A DNA stretch of 14,655 nt from Desulfoplanes sp. Lineage in GTDB: Bacteria; Desulfobacterota; Desulfovibrionia; Desulfovibrionales; Desulfomicrobiaceae. Location of the stretch: the NCBI GenBank assembly GCA_028708105.1, contig JAQVZR010000013.1, positions 1-14,655 of the forward strand. The letters run 5' to 3'. Both the position numbers and the translations under genes were made by a program. The notes beneath the pieces were generated by a model that saw only the letters and a program-made list of their open reading frames with translations, did not search any database and was not told the DNA's origin. Below are positions 1 through 5,196 of this stretch, one piece after another (within the stretch, counting starts at the first letter, position 1; every line of letters starts with the position of its first letter).

Positions 1-539
1 GTGTTGCCCTCCAGGCGACTGGAGTTCCACGACAGATCGATCAACAAGCGGGTTGCGATCCGGCGAGCGTAGGTTCCCGCAGGTTTATTTGCATTGACTG
101 CTTGACCGTGGTTGAGCAATTCGGCTCGTAGCGATTCCGGAAGGTAAAAACTTACACCTGGGCGATAGCTGTCCAGAAATTCCTGGTTGTATCCTACAGG
201 TATCCGTTTTTGAAGAGGCTGGTTGATATGATTTTCAATCAACGTGGCTTCATCGGATAGCGGAATGAGAAAGGCGGCGTGTGTGTTTTTTGTCAAAGGC
301 GGGGCTGACTGCGTTTCCTGGAATTTTTCCTTTGTGAACAGATAACGGATAGCTCGGCCCTGTCCTTTTTTCTCAAGGCGTCCTTCTTCAACTAATTTAC
401 CTAGATGGCGTTGTAACGTTCTTCTGGGAATAGAAAACGGCATATTTTTTTCAATGAGGTCGACACCGGCACCTCCGGGAAATCCCTCGATAGCGTCCAG
501 AATGGCCTTGTATTTTTGGATCAAAGAAGTCTTAAGCAT
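1..539 (-). CDS. Fic family protein, N-terminal part (runs off left edge)
   Basis: Only the first 179 codons are present; the catalytic HPFxxGNGR motif lies beyond the window. Residues 6-70 look like a winged helix-turn-helix (RRTLQRHLGKLVEEGRLEKKG, followed by a basic strand). Residues 116-179 match the conserved segment before the Fic core in HTH-containing Fic proteins (YNQEFLDSYRPG, then LLIDLSWNSSRLEGN). SSRLEG at 173-178 fits the class II inhibitory motif [S/T]xxxE[G/N], whose glutamate blocks productive ATP binding in this family, so the enzyme is probably an autoinhibited AMP-transferase. The start is ATG 539, with AAGGTG six bases upstream. The N-terminal DNA-binding domain and the palindrome over its promoter suggest autoregulation (inference). 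The target protein is unknown. The family assignment is strong; whether it acts as a toxin, a regulator or a housekeeping modifier cannot be told. Confidence 0.88.
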   Translation of the reverse strand, partial: MLKTSLIQKYKAILDAIEGFPGGAGVDLIEKNMPFSIPRRTLQRHLGKLVEEGRLEKKGQGRAIRYLFTKEKFQETQSAPPLTKNTHAAFLIPLSDEATLIENHINQPLQKRIPVGYNQEFLDSYRPGVSFYLPESLRAELLNHGQAVNANKPAGTYARRIATRLLIDLSWNSSRLEGN

Positions 540-571
540 ATGATGCACCTTGGCATGGGGAGCAAAAATGA

Positions 572-603
572 TGTTATCGCGCCATTTTTTTGGCGCGATA
601 ACA
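572..603. promoter_or_regulatory. Perfect palindrome, likely operator of the Fic gene
   Basis: TGTTATCGCGCCA (572-584) and TGGCGCGATAACA (591-603) form a perfect 13-bp inverted repeat around a six-T spacer. A further half-site, TTTTTTGGCGCG, lies at 617-628, exactly 31 bp (about three helical turns) from the matching half-site at 586-597. The array sits 33-92 bp upstream of the Fic start codon and overlaps its predicted -10 and -35. The T-run is inside the loop, so this is not an intrinsic terminator. Binding by the Fic protein's own wHTH is an inference. Confidence 0.6.
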
Positions 604-631
604 CAATAACAAGATGTTTTTTGGCGCGCAA
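603..631 (-). promoter_or_regulatory. Candidate sigma-70-type promoter of the Fic gene
   Basis: On the minus strand TTGCGC (631-626) and TATTGT (608-603) are separated by exactly 17 bp. The -35 is weak (TTG only) and the -10 matches four of six positions. The third GGCGCG half-site overlaps the -35 and the palindrome abuts the -10, the expected geometry for repression. Confidence 0.35.
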
Positions 632-894
632 ATTATTTTTATGCCAAATCTTTTTCATGCAGCAGATACATCCTGTTATTATCCACACAGAAAAATATCC
701 TGGCAATTTTTTTATACTAAACCAAACCCAGATAGAAAACGTGAGTTTTGATGTCAGACTGGTCAGCCTTGATACCGGTGCACATGTCCGTAAGATTAAA
801 AAGTACGGATTTCAACGTAGGTTTGGTTTAAGACTGAAAATGGCCCCTTTTAGGTGGTTATTGACAACTATTTCAAATTATTAACTTGGTCCGA

Positions 895-951
895 CCCCAT
901 AAACGTTCCCTTCTGTTATTGCTGAATAGGACATAGAGAGAACGCATGGGG
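895..951. repeat. Imperfect hairpin at the 3' side of the transposase gene
   Basis: CCCCAT (895-900) and CGTTC (904-908) pair with ATGGGG (946-951) and GAACG (940-944), leaving an AAA/C internal loop and a 31-base apical loop. It sits 17 bp beyond the transposase stop codon and contains the same GGGG core as the right-end repeat, so it is probably the left REP-like end. Alternatively it is an incidental transcript-end structure. Confidence 0.45.
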
Positions 952-967
952 ACTCAAATTTCTGCCC

Positions 968-1885
968 TCACCCCTGCAGCTTTTTCATCGAATACATTCC
1001 CTTTACTCCGGCCACGGGGGTGAACCTCCGTTCATCCTTTGAGCCGAGCAAGTGCTTTATGCCATCAAAGGCTTCCTGGACAAAGGCCTTGCTGCCGATG
1101 ATTCCGGAATCCGTGAAATAGCGGGTGCGGTATTTGAAACGCTCTGCCCTGGTCAGCAGGTACTTTTTTATTCGTTCGGCTTGAACAAGTGCCGAATCCA
1201 TCGCCTTGCCCTTTCCCGTATCCAGAGCACCGGTTTCGTACACAAATTCTCTGTATTTGCTGAGTATTTCCGCAGGATCATACTCATTCCATTCCTTCAT
1301 TCCGAAATCCGTATTCAAAAATTCGTCAATATTTCCGTTGCCCGTATGATATCCCAGGGTGTTCCATCTGTAGTCTTCGGGCTTTTGGACCAGCCCGGCA
1401 CGCACGGGATTGAGATCAATATATGCCAGCAGATTGATGAGGGTGGGGCCGTCTTCCACGATCACGCTTTTAAAGCGATCTCCCCAGAAAAAGCCACGAC
1501 GGTTATGGGTCTTGTTGTAATACCGGGTGAATGCCTGCTTGATGGATTTCATGTAATGGGAGAGGGAGGTGAGCATCTTTTTGTGACGCGAAATAGCAGC
1601 GGGGGTGATGAATCTCCCGTCGGCGTACCAGGTCTCCATGCGTTTGCGGATTGCATCGTCGGAAATCTCGTTTGTGGAATGCATACGCACTGCAAGATGG
1701 AAATGATTGCCCATGAGCGCAAACCCGAGAACGTCAACCACATAAAAAGAGCTGAATTTTCTGATCAATTCGAGGAGCACTTCTTTGCCGACATCCGAGA
1801 GAGGATAACCGTCCAGGGCGGTTCTGGACATGATATGATAGATGGTGGACGTGTCGGATTTAAGAAAACGGGGGATGCGGCTCAT
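968..1885 (-). CDS. REP-associated tyrosine transposase (IS200-like, RAYT)
   Basis: A 305-residue Y1/HUH-type transposase. The metal-binding HUH motif is MGNHFHLAVR, with H61 and H63. The nucleophile is expected among the tyrosines of SHYMKSIKQAFTRYYNK (109-125). GFFWGDRFKS (131-140) and YIDLNPVRAGLV (155-166) are hallmark RAYT segments, and the basic C-terminal extension is also typical. The frame is open upstream to an ATG at 1978, but that ATG lies in the flanking repeat. The start at 1885 is preferred because GGAGG stands five bases before it and the protein then begins MSRIPRF, as in relatives. The protein cuts and rejoins single-stranded DNA at short REP hairpins; many family members are domesticated and spread only REPs. 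It is intact, so it may be active. It is transcribed away from the DUF362 gene, whose start is 129 bp from its own. Confidence 0.9.
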   Translation of the reverse strand: MSRIPRFLKSDTSTIYHIMSRTALDGYPLSDVGKEVLLELIRKFSSFYVVDVLGFALMGNHFHLAVRMHSTNEISDDAIRKRMETWYADGRFITPAAISRHKKMLTSLSHYMKSIKQAFTRYYNKTHNRRGFFWGDRFKSVIVEDGPTLINLLAYIDLNPVRAGLVQKPEDYRWNTLGYHTGNGNIDEFLNTDFGMKEWNEYDPAEILSKYREFVYETGALDTGKGKAMDSALVQAERIKKYLLTRAERFKYRTRYFTDSGIIGSKAFVQEAFDGIKHLLGSKDERRFTPVAGVKGMYSMKKLQG

Positions 1886-1953
1886 TTTGGCCTCCGGTGG
1901 AAAAGATTTGTGAGATTTGGAGGAAATTTTATCGATATGTAGCTGAGAAATAT

Positions 1954-1978
1954 GGATGAGTAAAGTGTCTGTCCCCAT
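1954..1978 (+). repeat. RAYT-associated repeat, copy 1
   Basis: A 25-bp sequence containing ATGAGTAAAGTGTCTGTCCC, identical to 11070-11094; the match extends to 31 bp (1954-1984 against 11070-11100) with one mismatch. It lies 68 bp upstream of the transposase start and ends in CCCCAT, complementary to the ATGGGG of the left end. Confidence 0.85.
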
Positions 1979-2014
1979 AAGCCTTACTATTCACCTCAAA
2001 AAAAGGGGAATCTC

Positions 2015-3148
2015 ATGCATAAAGCACACGTCTATTTCACGAACTTTCGCACCAAGGCCTTTGGTGACGGTCTGCCCACCAAACTCAAGAAGATGATCCT
2101 AAAGGCCGGGATCGGAAACATCGAGCTTCAGGGCCGATTCGTGGCCATCAAACTCCATTTCGGCGAACTGGGAAACATCAGCTATCTCCGCCCCAACTAT
2201 GCCAGGGCCGTGGCCGACGTGATCAAGGACCTGGGAGGCAAACCCTTTCTGACCGACTGCAACACCATGTATCCGGGCAAACGGAAAAATGCCCTGGAGC
2301 ATCTGGAATGTGCCTGGGAAAACGGGTTCACCCCCCTGACGGTCGGGTGTCCCATCCTCATCGGGGACGGACTCAAGGGGACCGACGATATCGCGGTCCC
2401 GGTCACGGGAGGCGAATATGTGCAGGAGGCCAAAATCGGCCGGGCCATCATGGACGCGGACGTCTTCGTCAGTCTGACCCATTTCAAGGGTCACGAGATG
2501 ACCGGGTTCGGCGGGGCCATCAAGAATATCGGCATGGGCTGCGGGTCCCGCGCGGGAAAAACCGAACAGCACAGCAGCGGCTTGGCAAACATCGACGAGG
2601 ACCTGTGCACGGGCTGCAAGGCCTGCCTGAAGGAGTGCGCCAATGACGCCCTGCACTTCAACCCCGAGACGAAAAAGACCACCGTGGACCATGACAATTG
2701 TGTGGGCTGCGGCCGCTGTCTGGGTGCCTGTAATTTCGATGCCATCTCCTTTGAAAACGACGACGCCTATGAACTGCTCAATCGGCGCATGGCCGAATAT
2801 ACCAAGGCAGTGGTGGATGGCCGCCCGCAGTTCCACATCTCCCTTATCGTGGATGTCTCCCCGAATTGCGACTGCCATGGGGAAAACGATGTCCCCATCC
2901 TGCCCAATATCGGCATGTTTGCCTCATTCGATCCCCTGGCCCTGGATCAGGCCTGCGTGGATGCCTGCCTCAAGGCCAAACCCCTGCCGGGCAGCCAGCT
3001 CGCCGACAATCTCTCCAATCCGGACTTTACAGACCACCATGACCATTTCACCAACTCCACCCCTGAATCCGAATGGCGCTCGTGCCTGGAGCACGCCCAA
3101 AAAATCGGCCTGGGAACCCGGGAGTATGAATTGATCGTGGTCAAATAG
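2015..3148 (+). CDS. DUF362 protein with two [4Fe-4S] ferredoxin motifs
   Basis: A 377-residue cytoplasmic protein without signal peptide or membrane segment. Residues 1-190 are the DUF362 domain (HFGELGNISYLRP, SLTHFKGHEMTGFGGAIKNIGMG). A bacterial-type double ferredoxin follows: C198-x2-C201-x2-C204-x3-C208 and C229-x2-C232-x2-C235-x3-C239. The C-terminal 130 residues continue the DUF362 fold. Such proteins are common in strict anaerobes and are assumed to pass electrons, but no reaction has been assigned to the family with confidence. The start is ATG 2015, with GGGGA seven bases upstream. The gene stands alone, bounded by the RAYT repeat 36 bp upstream and a long hairpin downstream. GC content is higher than in the island genes to the right, so it is probably part of the core genome. 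Confidence 0.9.
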   Translation: MHKAHVYFTNFRTKAFGDGLPTKLKKMILKAGIGNIELQGRFVAIKLHFGELGNISYLRPNYARAVADVIKDLGGKPFLTDCNTMYPGKRKNALEHLECAWENGFTPLTVGCPILIGDGLKGTDDIAVPVTGGEYVQEAKIGRAIMDADVFVSLTHFKGHEMTGFGGAIKNIGMGCGSRAGKTEQHSSGLANIDEDLCTGCKACLKECANDALHFNPETKKTTVDHDNCVGCGRCLGACNFDAISFENDDAYELLNRRMAEYTKAVVDGRPQFHISLIVDVSPNCDCHGENDVPILPNIGMFASFDPLALDQACVDACLKAKPLPGSQLADNLSNPDFTDHHDHFTNSTPESEWRSCLEHAQKIGLGTREYELIVVK

Positions 3149-3179
3149 ATCCCCCTGCACGACTTCTTTTCCAACCAAA

Positions 3180-3231
3180 CAACGAGCAGATCCCCGCTCT
3201 CACAATGATGAGAGCGGGGATCTGCTCGTTG
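3180..3231. repeat. Perfect 23-bp stem-loop after the DUF362 gene
   Basis: Bases 3180-3202 and 3209-3231 are perfectly complementary, with the six-base loop CAATGA. It begins 31 bp after the DUF362 stop. No T-run follows on the plus strand; on the minus strand only TTTGGTTGG follows. It could end or stabilise the DUF362 transcript, but the length and perfection are unusual for a simple terminator, and a mobile or REP-like origin is possible. Confidence 0.75.
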
Positions 3232-3312
3232 GAGCCAGGACTCGGGGTTCAAACTCAAAACACATGGACCGACTTGGAATCAAGGTGACGGATACAAACG
3301 ATCACCGCCTTC

Positions 3313-3335
3313 AAGATGGTATTGATGATCATCTT
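3313..3335. promoter_or_regulatory. Dyad, candidate upstream activator site
   Basis: AAGATG (3313-3318) and CATCTT (3330-3335) are inverted across 11 bases. The centre is about 170 bp before the -24 element, within the usual range for enhancer sites of sigma-54 activators. Binding by the activator at 7631-9550 is an inference; the arms are short. Confidence 0.3.
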
Positions 3336-3457
3336 TGAAACGTTACCAACCAAAACAGGCCCTCCCTGGAGGAGACAAAAAAACCGTATCAATAATGGAA
3401 TTATCATCTCAAAACCGATACTCTTTTAAGGTGCATTCAGGATAATTTAAAAAATTA

Positions 3458-3478
3458 TATCTACATATCAGTTAGATA
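3458..3478. promoter_or_regulatory. Dyad immediately upstream of the -24 element
   Basis: TATCTA (3458-3463) and TAGATA (3473-3478) are inverted across nine bases, ending 14 bp before the -24 box. This is too close for a usual enhancer but suits a repressor or a bending protein. Confidence 0.3.
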
Positions 3479-3492
3479 CAAAAACAACCAAA

Positions 3493-3507
3493 TGGCACCC
3501 CTCTTGC
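3493..3507 (+). promoter_or_regulatory. Sigma-54 (-24/-12) promoter
   Basis: TGGCAC-N5-TTGC: the invariant GG (3494-3495) and GC (3506-3507) are exactly 12 bp apart, and every conserved base of the TGGCAC/TTGC core is present, followed by T. Transcription should begin near 3519, giving a leader of about 24 nt with a strong ribosome site. This rules out the in-frame ATG at 3492, which overlaps the -24 box. A sigma-54-dependent activator is encoded 4 kb downstream. Confidence 0.85.
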
Positions 3508-3542
3508 TTTTAGTGAAGAAACCTAAACACCAGGAGGGTGAT

Positions 3543-4700
3543 ATGTCCATTGTTCTTCAAGAAAGACCCATTATCATGATCGGCCCGGAAAGATCCGGCA
3601 CCACACTTGTCATGGCCATGCTCGGCAATCATCCGCGAATAGCCGTCCCCGAGGTCGTCTGGTATTATTCCCGATTCAGGCCCTATCTGCACACCTATGG
3701 CGACCTCTCGAACAAAGAAAACTTCTACACGTTGGCAACGGAAATGGTCCATGGACTCAAGACGCCCTACTGGGGGATGAACGTCAATCCGAGAACCATT
3801 GTCGATGAAATCGTAGAGAGTGCTCGCGAACAGAGCTTTGCAGGATTATATTGCGCCATGTTCGAGCGTTATGCCAAGGAAGTCGGCGACAAGCCGCGCT
3901 GGGGAGAAAAAACCCCGTACAATCTGTTTTTTATCGGCTCCATTCTCGAAGATTTTCCCAACGCACAATTTGTCTATATCACGCGTGACGGTCGCGATGC
4001 CTCAGCAGATTACCTGGAGTCCTCGTTTGGACCGACCAATATCTACAGTGCCGCTAAAGTATGGAAACTGTGCATGAACGCGGTCAAGCCCTGGCGGGAA
4101 AAACTGAACAAAGATCAGTGGTTTGATATCAAATACGAAGAACTCGTTCGAGAACCTGAAAAGGTATTGCGCGCAACGTGTGAGTTTCTTGGGGAAGAAT
4201 ACGATCCCCTTATGATGGATTTCCACAAATCGGATATCGCCGTGGCACGCGGGAAGACCCGTGACCACAAACCCTTGGGCAGCCCCGTCAGCGACAAATA
4301 TGTGGGGATCTACAAGGATCTGCTCAGCCAGCGCGACCAGCGCATCTTTGCGGCTGTCGCAGGCAAGGAGATGCAGGAGGCAGGATATGAACTGGACGTC
4401 CAACCCGAATTGCCGGAGAAAGAGATCCTGAATAAATACGACGAATGGGACTGCCGGGTTCGGGCTGCGACCCTCGACGGATATGAAGGACATATCGGTT
4501 ATGAGAGTTACAATGATTGGCTCATCGACCAACGGGCAGAACGGAAGAAAAAAGGACTCTGGTCAGATGAGAATGTCCCTTCAAACGTCTACCCGCTGGG
4601 TGCACCCGAAGAAGAACTCATCATGGGCCAGCGAGCCTGGACCAAGTGGAAAAAACACTTCAGCATCAAGAGAGAATACAACGGCAAACTAGCCCTCTAG
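3543..4700 (+). CDS. PAPS-type sulfotransferase (Sulfotransfer_3 family)
   Basis: A 385-residue soluble protein with the two nucleotide-binding signatures of sulfotransferases. The 5'-phosphosulfate loop is GPERSGTT (14-21, inside PIIMIGPERSGTTLVMAML). The 3'-phosphate-binding segment is YITRDGRDASADYLES (145-160). YEELVREPEKVL (198-209) followed by CEFLGEEYDP is the usual Sulfotransfer_3 helix. The protein should move a sulfuryl group from PAPS to a hydroxyl or amine of an unidentified acceptor. The C-terminal 130 residues are long, charged and Trp-rich and were not recognised. The start at 3543 is set by AGGAGGG just upstream and by the sigma-54 promoter, which lies across the alternative ATG at 3492. 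The gene is followed by strong hairpins and a 496-bp gap, so it is probably monocistronic. Sigma-54 control suggests conditional use rather than housekeeping. Confidence 0.87.
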   Translation: MSIVLQERPIIMIGPERSGTTLVMAMLGNHPRIAVPEVVWYYSRFRPYLHTYGDLSNKENFYTLATEMVHGLKTPYWGMNVNPRTIVDEIVESAREQSFAGLYCAMFERYAKEVGDKPRWGEKTPYNLFFIGSILEDFPNAQFVYITRDGRDASADYLESSFGPTNIYSAAKVWKLCMNAVKPWREKLNKDQWFDIKYEELVREPEKVLRATCEFLGEEYDPLMMDFHKSDIAVARGKTRDHKPLGSPVSDKYVGIYKDLLSQRDQRIFAAVAGKEMQEAGYELDVQPELPEKEILNKYDEWDCRVRAATLDGYEGHIGYESYNDWLIDQRAERKKKGLWSDENVPSNVYPLGAPEEELIMGQRAWTKWKKHFSIKREYNGKLAL

Positions 4701-4705
4701 AGCGA

Positions 4706-4748
4706 ATGCCGGGGGATCGTCGGCAACAATCTTCCGATCCCCCGGCAT
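4706..4748 (+). terminator. Hairpin directly after the sulfotransferase
   Basis: ATGCCGGGGGATCG (4706-4719) and CGATCCCCCGGCAT (4735-4748) form a perfect 14-bp, GC-rich stem with a 15-base loop, starting six bases after the stop codon. No U-tract follows, so it may be a transcript-stabilising or Rho-related 3' end rather than a classic intrinsic terminator. Confidence 0.55.
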
Positions 4749-4779
4749 GTCTAGTATGCAACAGTCGGCATACGCCGGG
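4741..4779 (+). repeat. Alternative hairpin competing with the 3' arm of the previous one
   Basis: GTATGC (4754-4759) and GCATAC (4768-4773) pair perfectly, and CCCGGC (4741-4746) can pair with GCCGGG (4774-4779) on the outside. The CCCGGC belongs to the 3' arm of hairpin 4706-4748, so the two structures are mutually exclusive. Whether this acts as a switch is unknown. Confidence 0.4.
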
Positions 4780-5104
4780 CAAATATGCACTACATGCCCA
4801 GGTCTTCTTGCAACAGAAAGGATGCTCGCTCTCAATCTTTGTCAGAAAAATTCGGAATGGTCATTGAAACTTTGAATGCCCGCTCAATCTTTTTCAACAG
4901 GTCAAACCCATCGTCCCAAAAAAAACCGCTTCTGTCTCTGCGAAAAAAGTCATGTATCATAACAAATAGGATCAGGATCGCATGAAAACGTAAAGCGATT
5001 GTTGCACTGCCCAGTTCATGTACATACCATCTTACTGACCTGATTTCGCAGTCCAGAGGAAATCTCTTGGGGAAAACCGTTTGCGGGATATCTGCACGTT
5101 TGAT

Positions 5105-5133
5105 TTGACAAAAAACGGTGATGTTCATTTACA
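5105..5133 (+). promoter_or_regulatory. Candidate sigma-70-type promoter of the transporter
   Basis: A consensus -35 TTGACA (5105-5110) is followed after 17 bp by TTTACA (5128-5133), a poor -10. It would give a leader of about 57 nt. Confidence 0.35.
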
Positions 5134-5146
5134 AAACTAGAACATC
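5120..5146. promoter_or_regulatory. Dyad overlapping the transporter promoter
   Basis: GATGTTC (5120-5126) and GAACATC (5140-5146) are inverted across 13 bases and enclose the proposed -10. With one extra base the arms extend (GTGATGTTC against GAACATCgTCAC). The position fits a repressor operator, or the 5' leader hairpin of a transcript that starts further upstream. Confidence 0.4.
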
Positions 5147-5196
5147 GTCACTATTTAGGTCAAATCCATTCTAACGGAACTGCTTTGGAGAACCAT

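Larger units (their letters stand above)
540..967. other. 428-bp intergenic stretch between the Fic and transposase genes
   Basis: The left part holds the Fic leader, promoter and palindrome. From about 632 to 885 the DNA is AT-rich; apart from a single perfect DnaA-box-like TTATCCACA at 679-687, nothing was recognised. The reading frame open across 516-884 on the plus strand has no ribosome site or recognisable content. From about 888 the sequence belongs to the end of the transposase unit. Confidence 0.6.
888..1984 (-). mobile_element. RAYT unit: transposase gene with REP-like ends
   Basis: The transposase gene is bracketed by short repeats sharing an ATGGGGAC core in inverted orientation: ATGGGGAC at 946-953 on the left, and its complement GTCCCCAT at 1971-1978 on the right. 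The left side folds into the hairpin 895-951; the right side carries the repeat also found near 11070. RAYT proteins are related to IS200/IS605 HUH transposases and act on short hairpin-forming REP sequences with a tetranucleotide guide. The exact ends are my estimate from these repeats; no target duplication is expected for this class and none was seen. Confidence 0.55.
3149..3542. other. 394-bp intergenic control region of the sulfotransferase gene
   Basis: It contains the 23-bp stem-loop, two short dyads (3313-3335 and 3458-3478) and the -24/-12 promoter (3493-3507), ending in the ribosome site GGAGGG at 3533-3538. ACCGTATC (3383-3390) and ACCGATAC (3414-3421) form a further related pair. 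No gene was found. Confidence 0.6.
4701..5196. other. 496-bp gap between sulfotransferase and transporter
   Basis: The first 80 bp hold the two competing hairpins. From about 4780 to 5100 nothing was recognised: short open frames on both strands lack ribosome sites and family signatures. The last 100 bp hold a candidate promoter with an embedded dyad and the transporter's ribosome site TTGGAG. Confidence 0.55.

Noticed and set aside
679..687. Perfect DnaA box TTATCCACA
   Set aside because: A single copy with no cluster, no replication gene and no unwinding element; expected by chance at this length scale.
516..884. Plus-strand frame of 122 codons overlapping the Fic start
   Set aside because: It runs through the palindrome and promoter region, with no ribosome site and no recognisable content.
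1052..1942. Long plus-strand open frame opposite the transposase gene
   Set aside because: Antisense shadow of a well-supported RAYT; no family signature and no ribosome site.
2099..2878. Long minus-strand open frame opposite the DUF362 gene
   Set aside because: Produced by the codon bias of the real gene, whose Cys motifs are unambiguous.
5071..5084. GG-N10-GC pattern upstream of the transporter, as a second sigma-54 promoter
   Set aside because: The -24 part reads GGAAAA rather than GGCAC; the spacing alone is not enough.
4832..5128. Minus-strand frame of 98 codons between sulfotransferase and transporter
   Set aside because: No ribosome site, no recognised family, and it overlaps the promoter-like region of the transporter.
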